Below are positions 11,181 through 21,096 of a stretch of DNA of 64,000 nucleotides, piece by piece. This DNA comes from Enterococcus mediterraneensis (GTDB taxonomy: Bacteria; Bacillota; Bacilli; Lactobacillales; Enterococcaceae). The stretch spans positions 67,001 to 131,000 of the forward strand of contig NZ_UWOP01000001.1 in NCBI RefSeq assembly GCF_900604485.1, in the 5' to 3' direction. Below the pieces are notes generated by a model. It searched no databases, was not told where the DNA came from, and saw only the letters and a list, made by a program, of their open reading frames with translations. Each line of letters begins with the position of its first letter. Positions within the stretch are counted from its first letter, which is position 1. The translations under genes were made by a program, and so were the position numbers.

Positions 11181-11222
11181 AAAAAGCAAAAAAGACCGCT
11201 AACCGGTCCCTTTTGCTTTTTT
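11179..11222 (-). terminator. fhs terminator
   Basis: Stem GACCG/CGGTC with a 5-base loop (GTTAG) is flanked by complementary A- and T-rich arms (AAAAAAGCAAAA and TTTTTTGCTTTTTTT), giving a long intrinsic terminator. The symmetry makes it able to work in both directions. Confidence 0.85.
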
Positions 11223-11252
11223 ATATTAGATAAATTTTTGTTATCAGCTTTC

Positions 11253-12923
11253 TTAAAACAACCCGATGGCGTTTCCTTGTTCATCGACATCCATATTGAG
11301 AGCCGCTGGTTTTTTCGGCAGTCCCGGCATCGTCATGACATCGCCCGTCAAAGCAACGATAAAACCAGAACCTAATTTCGGAATAAACTCGCGAATCGTC
11401 AGTGTGAATCCTTCTGGTGCTCCAAGTTTTTGCGGATCATCAGAGAAAGAATATTGGGTTTTCGCCATACAGATCGGCAGTTTATCCCAGCCTTCTTTGA
11501 CAAAAGTCGCGATTTGATTCTTCGCTTTTTGGGTGAACTGGACAGCCGCACCACCATAAATCTGAGTTACGATCGTTTGTGTTTTCTCCTCGATCGACGC
11601 GTCTGTTTCATATAGCGGTTGGAAATCTGGTGTACTTTCTTGGATCGTTTCAACGACTGCTTTGGCTAAATCAAGTCCACCGGCTCCGCCATGCTCCCAG
11701 ACACTTGCTCGCTGAACGTTGACACCGGATTCCCGGCATTTTTCTTCCAGTATTTCTCGTTCAGCTTCGGTATCTGTCGCAAATTCATTGATCGCAACAA
11801 CCACCGGCACACCATATCGGCGCATATTTTTTATATGCCGATCAAGATTGGCAAAACCGTGAGCGACAGCGGAAATATTTTCTTCTGCCAACTGATCCTT
11901 CGCCACACCTCCGTGCATCTTCAACGCTCGGATCGTCGCAACGATCACGATAGCATCCGGTGTTTTTCCAAGAGTCGGTACTTTGATATCTAAAAATTTC
12001 TCAGCCCCCAGATCCGCACCAAAGCCGGCTTCAGTCACCGTGTAATCGCCTAGTTTTAAGGCCATCTTGGTGGCCATGATACTGTTGCAGCCGTGAGCGA
12101 TATTGGCAAAAGGTCCTCCGTGAACAAATGCCGGTGTACCTTCGATGGTTTGAACAAGATTCGGTTTCAACGCGTCTTTTAGAAGCAGCGTCAACGCACC
12201 TTCCACATTCAGATCAGCAACAGTCACTGGTGTTCGATCAAAGGTATATCCGATCACAATTCTGCTCAATCGTGCTTTCAGATCTTTCAGATCAGTCGCT
12301 AAACATAAAATCGCCATGATCTCGCTGGCAACAGTGATATCAAAACCGTCTTCTCTCGGCACCCCTTGGATAGGACCTCCTAGACCAATGATGACATTGC
12401 GCAATGCCCGATCATTCAAATCAACGACCCGTTTCCAAATCACCCGACGAGCGTCAATGTTCAATTGATTTCCTTGATGAATATGGTTGTCGATCAATGC
12501 GGACAACGCATTGTTTGCGGTAGTGATCGCATGCATGTCTCCGGTAAAATGCAGATTGATCTCTTCCATTGGTAAGACTTGTGCTTTGCCGCCGCCTGCC
12601 GCGCCCCCTTTGATCCCCATAACTGGTCCTAAAGAAGGTTCCCGCAAAGCGATGACAGTTTTTTTGCCTAATTGGTTCAATGCATCCGCCAGGCCGATGG
12701 TCACAGTCGATTTTCCTTCGCCGGCTGGTGTTGGATTGATGGAAGTAACTAAAATCAATTTGCCCTCTGTCTTTTGTTCCAGACGTTGGATCGCCGGCCA
12801 ATCGATCTTTGCTTTGTATTTGCCGTAAAGTTCCAGATCATCTTCTGTCAAACCGACTTTTTCTGCGATCTCTTTGATAGGTTTTAAGGTTGCCTCTTGT
12901 GCGATTTCAATATCAGATTTCAT
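11253..12923 (-). CDS. fhs: Formate-tetrahydrofolate ligase
   Basis: ATP-dependent enzyme making 10-formyltetrahydrofolate from formate, supplying one-carbon units for purines and formyl-methionine. The 556-residue length is typical. The P-loop [10 protein letters not shown] sits near residue 65, followed by the family block [19 protein letters not shown]. The ATG at 12923 has AAGGAG upstream. It is monocistronic: a terminator follows at 11179-11222, and the 5' side has its own -10 and an inverted repeat. Confidence 0.97.
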   Translation of the reverse strand: MKSDIEIAQEATLKPIKEIAEKVGLTEDDLELYGKYKAKIDWPAIQRLEQKTEGKLILVTSINPTPAGEGKSTVTIGLADALNQLGKKTVIALREPSLGPVMGIKGGAAGGGKAQVLPMEEINLHFTGDMHAITTANNALSALIDNHIHQGNQLNIDARRVIWKRVVDLNDRALRNVIIGLGGPIQGVPREDGFDITVASEIMAILCLATDLKDLKARLSRIVIGYTFDRTPVTVADLNVEGALTLLLKDALKPNLVQTIEGTPAFVHGGPFANIAHGCNSIMATKMALKLGDYTVTEAGFGADLGAEKFLDIKVPTLGKTPDAIVIVATIRALKMHGGVAKDQLAEENISAVAHGFANLDRHIKNMRRYGVPVVVAINEFATDTEAEREILEEKCRESGVNVQRASVWEHGGAGGLDLAKAVVETIQESTPDFQPLYETDASIEEKTQTIVTQIYGGAAVQFTQKAKNQIATFVKEGWDKLPICMAKTQYSFSDDPQKLGAPEGFTLTIREFIPKLGSGFIVALTGDVMTMPGLPKKPAALNMDVDEQGNAIGLF

Positions 12924-12939
12924 GCAAAAACTCCTTTTT

Positions 12940-12972
12940 ACGAACTATTTCATATGAATAACCAAAGTTCGT
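12940..12972 (-). repeat. Inverted repeat in the fhs leader
   Basis: Seven-base arms ACGAACT (12940-12946) and AGTTCGT (12966-12972) enclose a second perfect palindrome TTCATATGAA (12949-12958). It lies between the likely -10 (TATAAT on the minus strand, about 12988-12993) and the ribosome site of fhs, so it could be an RNA hairpin or a protein operator. No known regulator motif is recognised. Confidence 0.55.
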
Positions 12973-13154
12973 TCAGTTATTTTCTATTATAATCAATTCT
13001 TGTCGAGAATTCCACTGAAATCTCAAAGGAAATGATTTCTGAGAGTTTTTACAGAAACTATAGTACTTCCTTGATCGATAAAAAAGCTCTTAGAAATCAA
13101 ATTGCGCAGCGATCACTTATCCAGAAGCAAGTCGCTTATCACATTCGAGGATAT

Positions 13155-13202
13155 AAAAAAGCTGACATCTTTGATCTTCATTGATCAGAAACGTCAGCTT
13201 TT
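13155..13202 (-). terminator. Terminator after ebsA-like gene
   Basis: Eight-base stem AAGCTGAC/GTCAGCTT with an inner GATC-containing extension (TGATC/GATCA) and a T stretch on the minus strand at about 13155-13160. It lies 21 bases after the stop of the gene ending at 13223. Confidence 0.8.
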
Positions 13203-13222
13203 AAGGTGTGTTGTTGCTTATT

Positions 13223-13636
13223 TCAGGTTTTGCTTTTTTCAGATAAGATCGAAACCGGGAAATGATGAGCTAAGTCTGTCAAAAAGCTCTCGCAAGTTTT
13301 TTTTCTCATCAAAAAATGGTATTCTTTGCCTTGATAAGTAAACTCAATGCCATTGGACAGTCGACAGATTGCTTGGATGTTTTTATAGTAAAATTTTTCC
13401 TTTTTCCAAAAGCGCGCGTAACGGACTAAAAGATGATCCTCTTTAACAAAGATCCATCGTAAAAAGCCGATATAAACAAAAATGAAAAACATAACTAAAA
13501 CAAGATTGCTTTTCCAATAAGGTCGCGTATTTTCTAATGCAAGTGTTAAACTATAAAAAAGAATCATCAAAGTGACTGACCAATAAATAATCGACGTAGC
13601 CACTTCTGGCTGCCAATGATATTTTTTTGATTTCAT
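13223..13636 (-). CDS. ebsA: EbsA-like small membrane protein
   Basis: A 137-residue protein with two membrane helices (about residues 15-33 and 43-60) and a C-terminal cytoplasmic part with basic patches (FWKKEKFYYKNIQ, MRKKTCESFL). Size, topology and position next to an RNase H-like gene match EbsA/EbsB of enterococci, where EbsA has been annotated as a pore-forming protein. That name rests on old genetic work and the activity is unproven. It is divergent from the RNase H-like gene with 63 bases between. The family assignment is from memory of gene order and topology. Confidence 0.6.
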   Translation of the reverse strand: MKSKKYHWQPEVATSIIYWSVTLMILFYSLTLALENTRPYWKSNLVLVMFFIFVYIGFLRWIFVKEDHLLVRYARFWKKEKFYYKNIQAICRLSNGIEFTYQGKEYHFLMRKKTCESFLTDLAHHFPVSILSEKSKT

Positions 13637-13699
13637 CTACAAGTCCTTTCAATCTAAGTTATATAATTATTCTATCACAAAAAAAGAAAAGGTGGTCAA

Positions 13700-14113
13700 A
13701 TGATCAAATCATATATCGATGCCGCGACAAAAGGCAACCCGGGAATCAGCGGCGGCGGCATTCTGCTTGTCGGTGAAGGAATCCATGAACAACATGCCTT
13801 CCCATTGCCGACTTTGACAAATCATCAAGCAGAATTTGCAACTTTCTTAGCGTTATTAGAGCTGCTATTGGACAAAAATTATCATGAAGAAACGATCATG
13901 GTGTATTCTGACAGCAAAATCTTGGTGCAAACAGTCGATAAAAACTTTACCGGCAATCCTGATTTTCTGCCTTTTTTCCAGGAGATCCAGCAACTGCTGC
14001 CGCATTTTTCATTATTGATCCTGCAATGGATACCAGAAAATCAAAATAAAGGCGCCGATAATCTTGCTCGGCAAGGACTGCAAAAAGCTCTCAAAAAATC
14101 ACAAAATCGGTGA
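13700..14113 (+). CDS. RNase HI-family protein (EbsB-like)
   Basis: A 137-residue RNase H-fold protein. The catalytic acidic residues are visible: Asp in SYIDAATKGNPG (residue 6), Glu in NHQAEFATF, Asp in VYSDSKILV and Asp in GADNLARQ. It should cut RNA in RNA-DNA hybrids or a similar substrate. The enterococcal protein named EbsB ('cell wall enzyme') is, as I recall, of this kind, and the neighbouring EbsA-like gene supports that. The ATG at 13700 has GGTGGT upstream. The last 15 bases overlap the 3' end of the convergent cls gene. Confidence 0.8.
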   Translation: MIKSYIDAATKGNPGISGGGILLVGEGIHEQHAFPLPTLTNHQAEFATFLALLELLLDKNYHEETIMVYSDSKILVQTVDKNFTGNPDFLPFFQEIQQLLPHFSLLILQWIPENQNKGADNLARQGLQKALKKSQNR

Positions 14114-15565
14114 TAAAAGCCGAGAAAAGTTTTGCTTGAATCTTAACCATCGTCCTTGATTTTCAATAATCTCATCTGTCAAGAGTGTGCAGTTTTTCAT
14201 GTCTGCTTCAAAAATCTGCTGCATTTCTTTCGTAACTTCTTCATCATACACGAACGCGCTCACCTCAAAATTCAGAGAATAGCTGCGGATATCTTGGTTC
14301 GTGGATCCAAACGAAGAAATCAGATCATCCATGACGATCGTTTTAGAATGTAAGAAGCCGTTATTATAAGAATAGATTTTAACGCCTCTTTTATGCAGAT
14401 AATTAGCGTAATGCTGTGTGGCTCTGAAAATAAAGGCGTGATCCGGCATATCCGGAATCATGATCCGAACATCTACCCCTGAACGGACAGCGATCAATAA
14501 TGCGTTGATCATGGTATCATCCGGAATCAGATAAGGGGTTTGGATCCAGAGTTTTTCTTCAGCGGCTAAAATCATCTTGACGAAACCGCTCTTTAAGATC
14601 TCTTCTTCACTTTCCGGGCCGTCTGAGACGATCTGCATGCTGACATTGCCGCATTCTTCTTCCGGCATCATAAAGTAGCGTTCTTCATACTCTAGCTGGT
14701 CTTCTTCGTTTTGCACAGAGGCATTCCAGTCTTTGATAAAGATTTCTTGCAATGTAAAACTCGCTGTACCAACGATACGTCCGTGAGTATCCCGCCAGTA
14801 GCCGAATTTCTTACTGCGGCCTAAATACTGGTCGCCAACGTTGAAACCGCCCGTCCAGCCGATCAAACCGTCGATCACGACGATCTTCCGGTGCAAGTGA
14901 TAGTTGAGACGGGTCTTGCGGATCAGATCTCGTGAAGTAATAAAGGCAGTCGCTTTTCCTCCTGCGGCTACTAATGGATCGAAAAATTTAGGTTTTGAAC
15001 CCTTCGCTCCCCAGGGATCAAAGATCACGCGAACCTCGACACCTTCTTTGGCTTTTTCTACTAACAGATCTAAAAATTCGTTTCCGATCTGATCATCAAA
15101 AAACGCGTAATATTCTACATGGATATTGTTTTTTGCTTGTCGGATGTCTTCAAACAACGCTGCAAATTTTTCTTTGCCGTCCGTATAAAAGGAAACTGCA
15201 TTTCCCTTTGCTAAAGGCGATTCCTCTACATTCCGCAAATATTTTTCTAATAATTCCGAACCGGAAGTTTTGACTGTCCGATGGAATTTTTTATTGTTTT
15301 GATGGATCAGTCCGTTGATCTCGGTGATCCGACTGATATGTTCTTGCTTGAAACGGTACATCGTTTCCCCGTCGATCCCACGTCCGCAAAAAAGATAAAT
15401 CAAAAAGCCCAAGACAGGGAAAAAGATCAACGTCAACAACCATGCCAAGACACTAGTGATAGATCGCGGTCTGCGAAAGACAGTGACGATAGCACCAACG
15501 GTATTGACAAGAATCAAACCAAAAAATACCCAATTTATAATCGCCATTTCCATTTCAAAATTCAT
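14099..15565 (-). CDS. cls: Cardiolipin synthase
   Basis: Condenses two phosphatidylglycerol molecules to cardiolipin at the membrane. The 488-residue protein has two N-terminal membrane helices (about 8-28 and 38-58), followed by two phospholipase D domains with HKD motifs: HLHRKIVVIDGLIGWTGGFN near residue 230 and FLHSKTIVMDDLISSFGSTN near residue 405. The ATG at 15565 follows a GGGGG-rich ribosome site. It lies 18 bases after the cation efflux gene, so the two are probably co-transcribed. Its end overlaps the convergent ebsB-like gene by 15 bases and no terminator is visible. Confidence 0.93.
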   Translation of the reverse strand: MNFEMEMAIINWVFFGLILVNTVGAIVTVFRRPRSITSVLAWLLTLIFFPVLGFLIYLFCGRGIDGETMYRFKQEHISRITEINGLIHQNNKKFHRTVKTSGSELLEKYLRNVEESPLAKGNAVSFYTDGKEKFAALFEDIRQAKNNIHVEYYAFFDDQIGNEFLDLLVEKAKEGVEVRVIFDPWGAKGSKPKFFDPLVAAGGKATAFITSRDLIRKTRLNYHLHRKIVVIDGLIGWTGGFNVGDQYLGRSKKFGYWRDTHGRIVGTASFTLQEIFIKDWNASVQNEEDQLEYEERYFMMPEEECGNVSMQIVSDGPESEEEILKSGFVKMILAAEEKLWIQTPYLIPDDTMINALLIAVRSGVDVRIMIPDMPDHAFIFRATQHYANYLHKRGVKIYSYNNGFLHSKTIVMDDLISSFGSTNQDIRSYSLNFEVSAFVYDEEVTKEMQQIFEADMKNCTLLTDEIIENQGRWLRFKQNFSRLLSPIL

Positions 15566-15583
15566 TTTTTCCCCCTACTCCAT

Positions 15584-16729
15584 TTATAACAAATAGTTAT
15601 GATCAAATGTGACTTCCAGCTGATAATTACCCAGCGCATACGAGATTTTCTGTTGTAATTGTTCGCGGATATCTTCGTCTGACAATGCCGTATGCTGCGG
15701 AACGACGATATCAAAAGATAATGTCGAACCTTCTATTCGAAAATCATGGATCCGCAAGTTGGGATCGATACGAAAAAGGATCTCTTTTAAAAGCAGCAGT
15801 TTTCTTTGATACTCTTCATCATTGATTGCTACCGGGTCCAAATGACAGACCAGAGCTACATGAAGGTTGGTCCAAAAATCTTTTTCGATCGTATCAGTGA
15901 TCTCGTGGGCATAATTCAGATCATAGGTCTCATCGACTTCAATGTGGACGGATGCGAATTGCTTTTTCGGTCCGTAACTATGCACCAAAAGATCGTGGTA
16001 TCCTAAAATCGATTGATAGCTGTCCAGTCTTTTTTCCATCTCAATGATCTCTTTATCTGTCGGACGGCTGCCCAATAGTTCATTGACAAACCCTTTAACC
16101 ATCGAAATCCCGTTATACAAGATATACAGCGCGATCAGCGTTCCTACATAGCCATCGACACGCCAGCCAGTCAGCCATTCCACACCGGCTGAAACCAAGA
16201 CTGCCACAGTCGTCAAAACGTCGTTCATGCTGTCTTGGGCACTTGCTTTCAACGTACCTGATTTGATTTTTTTAGCGATGTTCGAATACATTCGACTTTG
16301 CCAAAACTTGATACAAACGGAAAGAAGCAAGATGATAAAAACCCACAAAGACAGTTTGATATTTGCTGGGTTAATGATCCGTTTGACTGAACTTGTCAAA
16401 AATTGGAAACCCACCACGGTGATCAGGATCGAGATCACAAAACCGCTGATATATTCGAACCGTTCATGACCATAAGGATGCTCGCTGTCAGCGGGTTTGG
16501 CCGCCACCCGAAAGCCGAATAACGTCACGATGGAAGACGCTGTATCCGTCAAGTTGTTGATCGCGTCTGCTAAAATAGAAACACTATGGGCGCTGATACC
16601 GATCACAAATTTCATCACAAACAGTAAAAGATTAGAAAAAAGTCCCAGTATCCCGGATAAGATCCCGTAATTTGTCCGCAGATCTTTATTTGATTTTTTT
16701 TGAATATACGACATTAAAAATTTCAACAT
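15584..16729 (-). CDS. Cation diffusion facilitator family transporter
   Basis: A 381-residue CDF-family exporter of divalent metal ions (zinc, manganese or iron type). Six membrane helices fill residues about 20-220. The transport-site pattern is visible as SILADAINNLTDTASS in helix 2 and the D-containing helix 5 (SAQDSMNDVLTTV), and HPYGHERFEY follows helix 2. The cytoplasmic C-terminal domain contains LVHSYGPKKQFASVHIEVD, as in ferredoxin-like CDF tails. The metal cannot be fixed from sequence. The ATG at 16729 has GAAGGAA upstream. Confidence 0.9.
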   Translation of the reverse strand: MLKFLMSYIQKKSNKDLRTNYGILSGILGLFSNLLLFVMKFVIGISAHSVSILADAINNLTDTASSIVTLFGFRVAAKPADSEHPYGHERFEYISGFVISILITVVGFQFLTSSVKRIINPANIKLSLWVFIILLLSVCIKFWQSRMYSNIAKKIKSGTLKASAQDSMNDVLTTVAVLVSAGVEWLTGWRVDGYVGTLIALYILYNGISMVKGFVNELLGSRPTDKEIIEMEKRLDSYQSILGYHDLLVHSYGPKKQFASVHIEVDETYDLNYAHEITDTIEKDFWTNLHVALVCHLDPVAINDEEYQRKLLLLKEILFRIDPNLRIHDFRIEGSTLSFDIVVPQHTALSDEDIREQLQQKISYALGNYQLEVTFDHNYLL

Positions 16730-16765
16730 AGCATTTCCTTCTAACTTATTTCAAAAGCTTACTTT

Positions 16766-16795
16766 ATTCTACTCTGAAATCACCTCAAGAACCAA
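16766..16795 (-). promoter_or_regulatory. Candidate promoter of the cation efflux/cls genes
   Basis: Minus-strand TTGGTT (16790-16795) and TAGAAT (16766-16771) with an 18-base spacer, about 37 bases before the start codon. Confidence 0.55.
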
Positions 16796-16922
16796 CTAAA
16801 TAACTTGAAATGATCGATTTAATAGACAGATGCTTGATTTTGTCGGTGGCTTTCAGCAATAAAATAATGGGAACAGCAGACATTTTCCAACAAGGACGAA
16901 AGATAAGTCTCATTAATCAGAA

Positions 16923-17011
16923 ATACCCGAACTATATAAACCCTCCTTCGCAAAACAGCTTGGTTTGCGATGAAGGCATGTATCTGAGTGATACATATAT
17001 AGTTCGGATAT
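16923..17011. repeat. Nested inverted-repeat element between alaS and the cation efflux gene
   Basis: Perfect 12-base arms CCGAACTATATA (16927-16938) and TATATAGTTCGG (16996-17007) enclose two further hairpins. One pairs about 16944-16954 with 16962-16975 (CCTTC..GCAAA with TTTGC..GAAGG). The other is TGTATC-TGAGT-GATACA (about 16979-16995). The whole would fold as a three-way junction. It sits in a 350-base gap with no credible gene. The minus strand also carries CTGACA, 17 bases, TATATA across one arm, so a promoter may overlap it. Nature unknown. Confidence 0.65.
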
Positions 17012-17079
17012 CGATAATTGTCAGACCTTTGTTAACGTCCTTGCTGGGTGTAATGACTTACTGTCCCTAGTTTTATTGT

Positions 17080-19719
17080 TTATTTAGACAACCAAGCGTC
17101 AACTTCAGTCAAAGCGTCATTGATGCCCGCCGGATTTTTCCCGCCGGCTTGTGCCATATCAGGACGACCGCCGCCGCCACCGCCGACTTTCGGCGCGATT
17201 GCTTTGATCAGATCGCCTGCTTTCAATCCTTTTTGATTTGCTTCAGGTGTCATAGCTGCCAACAAGTTGACTTTGCCGTCATTTGCCGTAGCCAGAACTA
17301 AGACATCAGAAGCCGCTTTTTGTTTCCATTGATCGGCTAATTGACGTAATTGATTCATATCTTTGACACTGACTTGTGAAGCGATATAAGAGATACCATT
17401 GGCAGATTTGACATCTTTAAAGACATCTTCTGCTTGTTGGTTAGCTAATTTACTTGCCAACGCATCGTTTTCTTTTTGCAGATCCCGCAATTGTTGTTGC
17501 AGCTGTTCTGTTTTGGAAACAACTTCTTTGATCTGCGGTGATTTGACGATCGCTGCGATTTCTTTCAATTGTTGTTCTTCACTATAAAGAAGTTCGTATG
17601 CTTCTTTGCTGGTCACCGCTTCGATCCGGCGTACGCCAGCACCGATCCCGGATTCTGCCACGATCTTAAAGATCCCGATATCTTCAGTATTAGCGACATG
17701 CGTTCCCCCGCATAGTTCAATAGACCAGTCTGCGACATTGACTACGCGTACATCGTGTCCGTATTTTTCACCAAATAGCGCCATTGCACCCATGCCTTTA
17801 GCAGTATCGATATCTGTTTCGATAGTAACTACTGGCAATGCTGCCCAAATTTTTTCGTTGACGATGGCTTCCATTTGTTGCAATTCTTCTGCAGTCACTT
17901 GTCCAAAGTGGGTAAAGTCAAAACGCAAATGACCAGGAGCAACTAAAGAACCGGCTTGGTTGGCGTGATTGCCTAATACTTCTTTCAATGCTTTATGCAG
18001 CAAGTGAGTCGCAGTGTGGTTTTTGATGATCCGGTTGCGGCGTTGAGTGTTGACTTGCAAGAAGTATTTCTTGCCCTCTTCCAGTGTTCCTTCAACCGTT
18101 GCTTTATGCAGGAATTGTCCGTTTGGCGCTTTTTGCACGTCATGGACTGTTGCTACTAAATTGCCGTTTTCATCAGCGATGATCCCTTCATCCGCTACTT
18201 GTCCGCCCATTTCAGCATAAAATGGTGTTTCGGCAAAGATCAGTTGTGCTTCACCTTCACGAACGGTGTCAACCAAGTCTTCTTCTTGAATGATCACCAG
18301 CAATTCGCTTTCAGATTCCAAATGGTCATATCCTACAAAGCGGCTGTCTACTTTGATATCTGTCAGCAATGCGGATTGCACGCCCATTGAAGCTTCTGTA
18401 CTGCGGGCAGCACGTGCACGATCTCTTTGAGCCTGCATTTCTTTTTCAAAACCGGCATGATCGACTTTCAATCCTTCATCTTCAGCGACTTCTTCTGTCA
18501 ATTCAACAGGGAATCCGTAAGTATCATAAAGTTTGAAGATGTCTTTTCCGTTCAATGTATCTTCATTTTTGCCTTTGACGTCTTGGATGACTTGAGTCAA
18601 GATTTCTAAACCTTCATTGATGGTTTCGTGGAAACGTTCTTCTTCCATGCGAACGACTTTTTCGATAAATTCTTTTTGTTGCAATACTTCAGGATAGTAG
18701 CTTTCCATGATTTTGCCTACTACTGGGACTAATTTGTATAAGAATGCTTCATCGATCCCTAATTTTTTCCCATGCATGACTGCGCGGCGCAACAAGCGGC
18801 GCAATACATAGCCTCGTCCCTCGTTTGATGGCAATGCACCGTCTCCGATAGCAAAAGATAACGCGCGAATATGGTCAGCGATGACTTTGAAAGAAATATC
18901 TGTTTGCGGTGCTGCCCCATATTTGAATTTACCGCTCAACGCTTCTGTTTCATGGATGATCGGTAAGAACAAGTCTGTTTCAAAGTTGGTTGGCGCGTCT
19001 TGAACGATAGAAACGATCCGTTCCAATCCCATCCCCGTATCAATGTTTTTATGAGGCAGTGGTTCGTAAGTGTCGTCAGGTTTATGGTTGAATTCTGAGA
19101 ATACCAAGTTCCAGATTTCAAGATAACGTTCATTTTCACCGCCAGGATAGTTTTCAGGATCATCTTCGGCTACATCATTGTAAGCTTCACCGCGGTCATA
19201 AAAGATCTCAGTATCAGGACCGCTTGGACCCGCACCGATATCCCAAAAATTATCTTCGATCTCAACGATGTGATCCAATGGTAAGCCGACTTCTTCATGC
19301 CAGATCCGTTTTGCTTCAGTATCTTTTGGATAAACAGTCACATATAATTTTTCAGGATCGAATGCCAACCACTTGTCATCAGTCAGAAATTCCCATGCCC
19401 AGTGGATCGCTTCATTTTTGAAGTAATCGCCGATCGAGAAGTTTCCCAGCATTTCAAACATTGTATGGTGGCGGGCTGTTTTACCGACATTTTCGATATC
19501 ATTGGTCCGAATCGATTTTTGTGCGTTTGTGATCCGGGGATTTTCAGGAACGACAGTACCGTCGAAATATTTTTTCAGTGTCGCAACACCGGAGTTGATC
19601 CATAACAATGTCGGGTCATTTACCGGCACTAAAGACGCGCTAGGTTCAACCGTGTGGCCTTTTGATTTAAAGAAATCTAAAAACATTTGGCGGACTTCCG
19701 CACTCGTTAACTTTTTCAT
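17080..19719 (-). CDS. alaS: Alanyl-tRNA synthetase
   Basis: Charges tRNA-Ala and edits mischarged Ser/Gly. At 879 residues the domains run: class II catalytic core with [19 protein letters not shown] near residue 85; tRNA-binding helical region; editing domain with the zinc-site [11 protein letters not shown] near 565 and CGGTHVANT near 665; coiled coil at about 710-760; and C-terminal C-Ala domain ending with a glycine run ([15 protein letters not shown]). The ATG at 19719 is clear. Expression is controlled by the T-box leader directly upstream. Confidence 0.98.
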   Translation of the reverse strand: MKKLTSAEVRQMFLDFFKSKGHTVEPSASLVPVNDPTLLWINSGVATLKKYFDGTVVPENPRITNAQKSIRTNDIENVGKTARHHTMFEMLGNFSIGDYFKNEAIHWAWEFLTDDKWLAFDPEKLYVTVYPKDTEAKRIWHEEVGLPLDHIVEIEDNFWDIGAGPSGPDTEIFYDRGEAYNDVAEDDPENYPGGENERYLEIWNLVFSEFNHKPDDTYEPLPHKNIDTGMGLERIVSIVQDAPTNFETDLFLPIIHETEALSGKFKYGAAPQTDISFKVIADHIRALSFAIGDGALPSNEGRGYVLRRLLRRAVMHGKKLGIDEAFLYKLVPVVGKIMESYYPEVLQQKEFIEKVVRMEEERFHETINEGLEILTQVIQDVKGKNEDTLNGKDIFKLYDTYGFPVELTEEVAEDEGLKVDHAGFEKEMQAQRDRARAARSTEASMGVQSALLTDIKVDSRFVGYDHLESESELLVIIQEEDLVDTVREGEAQLIFAETPFYAEMGGQVADEGIIADENGNLVATVHDVQKAPNGQFLHKATVEGTLEEGKKYFLQVNTQRRNRIIKNHTATHLLHKALKEVLGNHANQAGSLVAPGHLRFDFTHFGQVTAEELQQMEAIVNEKIWAALPVVTIETDIDTAKGMGAMALFGEKYGHDVRVVNVADWSIELCGGTHVANTEDIGIFKIVAESGIGAGVRRIEAVTSKEAYELLYSEEQQLKEIAAIVKSPQIKEVVSKTEQLQQQLRDLQKENDALASKLANQQAEDVFKDVKSANGISYIASQVSVKDMNQLRQLADQWKQKAASDVLVLATANDGKVNLLAAMTPEANQKGLKAGDLIKAIAPKVGGGGGGRPDMAQAGGKNPAGINDALTEVDAWLSK

Positions 19720-19758
19720 TTCTTTTCCTACTTTCTTTATTCTTTAAAGACGCAATAC

Positions 19759-19972
19759 AAAAAACACCATTGCAAGTCAAGGACGTGAACACGCGGTACC
19801 ACCTTGATTGCAATGATGTTTGAATCATTACCTCTTCAGCTCTTTAACGCAGAGTCGCGTTGGTATTTCTACCAATAAACGATAAGGGAGCGATAAAAAG
19901 GGCTCTTGCTTTTCTCTCAGCAATGAAAAGCTTTCTGTAAAGAGCGGGACTTGTTACCATGTCCTTATTACC
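19759..19972 (-). promoter_or_regulatory. Alanine T-box riboswitch leader
   Basis: The minus-strand leader carries the T-box sequence AAGGTGGTACCGCG (19792-19805), which pairs with the uncharged tRNA acceptor end. A terminator stem uses part of it: ATTGCAAT..CAAGG (19802-19814) pairs with CCTTGACTTGCAAT (19769-19782), followed by six T residues (about 19759-19765). Upstream lies a long stem I region with a GCU alanine codon on its 3' side as candidate specifier; the exact specifier loop was not modelled. Uncharged tRNA-Ala should allow readthrough into alaS. Confidence 0.93.
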
Positions 19973-19977
19973 CTAAA

Positions 19978-20006
19978 AGTATAGGACATCCCTAATTGAA
20001 TGTCAA
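19978..20006 (-). promoter_or_regulatory. alaS promoter
   Basis: Minus-strand TTGACA (20001-20006) and TATACT (19978-19983), with a 17-base spacer. It starts the T-box leader and lies only 5 bases after the stop of the upstream gene. Confidence 0.88.
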
Positions 20007-20010
20007 CGTC

Positions 20011-21063
20011 TTATTTTTTGATCAAGATCGTTTTACGGTATAAAAATTCCCGCGGATTCAATTCGTCTTCCGGCAACAACTTGCGAGGAGAACGATAATA
20101 TGTCGCAAGCGGCAGCAGATCTAATAACGGGATCCCCGAATTGTCCCAGTGATCCATTTTCAACGTCATCGTATCAGTCAATTCATAACGATCCAATGCG
20201 GTCGAGATAGTCAATCCAAACATATTGGGGGATTTCATCTGTTGTTTCACTTGCCGTCCCCAGTACGAATCGTCCGTATCTACATCGTTGCCCCAACGGA
20301 ACAAACGGCGTGTCCCGCCGCCTACTGCATATTCCCATTGATCCTCCGTCATCAGATCGAATCCATTACGGCGGACGATTTTTCGCAGCTGTTCATGAGT
20401 ACAGCTGAAATGCTCGAAGATGTAATAATCATCGCTGTCTTTGGCGGCCTCTAAGTAATATTTGCCTTTTTCCAAATGGTTCTCAGGAAGCGACCATGTC
20501 AAACTAGCTTCAAAAGATTGCGGCGGCATAAAAAGTTTGCGAATCGATTCTTCCAGCGGCTCGAATCGTTCTACTTCGCCGGTAATTTCACCAGTTACAC
20601 TATTCAACCTTCCCAAATATGTTGTCCCTGCCGGTAACGCCGTCTGCTGCACCAGCATTGGCGGAATCGCCGATTTTCGCAGTTCTGATGTATAAAGATT
20701 GACGAATTCACTCCATTGTTCTTGTGTATTCAATTGATAATCTTTGATGAGTGCCGCGAATTTATCCGGAAAACTGTTGGGATGATGTTTGTCCCAAGCA
20801 GGTGTCGGCAGACCTTGAACACCTAGTTCCCACCCTAAAATGGCTTCTTGATTTCCAGGCACAAAGACAAATGTTTCGTTGTCGATCTTGATCTCAAATG
20901 TCCGGCATTTCAAGCCCGCCAGTTGGAAATCCACCAATTTTACTTCGTTGATTTTCCGCAAAGGACTGACAAAGTACATCAATACTTGCCGAAATTGCTG
21001 ACTCTTTACCTCATCGCTTAAATTTTTCCAATTGCTCCATTCCAATGAATCAAAAAAATCCAT
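20011..21063 (-). CDS. Formylglycine-enzyme-like (degenerate) protein, unknown
   Basis: A 350-residue cytoplasmic protein without signal or membrane segments. The C-terminal half contains LMTEDQWEYAVGGGTRRLFRWGND (two blocks, about 225-250), closely resembling the LPTEAEWEYAARGG..YPWG block of formylglycine-generating/sulfatase-modifying enzymes. The copper-binding cysteine pair of true enzymes is not seen near the C-terminus (only LATYYRSPRKLL..RKTILIKK), so the usual oxidase activity is unlikely. The N-terminal half (SPLRKINEVKLVDFQLAGLKCRTFEIKIDNETFVFVPG) is not recognised. The ATG at 21063 follows GAGGG. Divergent from the GNAT gene; no function should be assigned. Confidence 0.7.
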   Translation of the reverse strand: MDFFDSLEWSNWKNLSDEVKSQQFRQVLMYFVSPLRKINEVKLVDFQLAGLKCRTFEIKIDNETFVFVPGNQEAILGWELGVQGLPTPAWDKHHPNSFPDKFAALIKDYQLNTQEQWSEFVNLYTSELRKSAIPPMLVQQTALPAGTTYLGRLNSVTGEITGEVERFEPLEESIRKLFMPPQSFEASLTWSLPENHLEKGKYYLEAAKDSDDYYIFEHFSCTHEQLRKIVRRNGFDLMTEDQWEYAVGGGTRRLFRWGNDVDTDDSYWGRQVKQQMKSPNMFGLTISTALDRYELTDTMTLKMDHWDNSGIPLLDLLPLATYYRSPRKLLPEDELNPREFLYRKTILIKK

Positions 21064-21096
21064 AACTAACCCTCTTTTCCAGCTGCCTCTTTCTTG

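Noticed and set aside
16810-17070. 86-codon plus-strand frame in the gap beside alaS
   Set aside because: No ribosome site, no recognisable protein features, and it runs straight through the nested inverted repeat.
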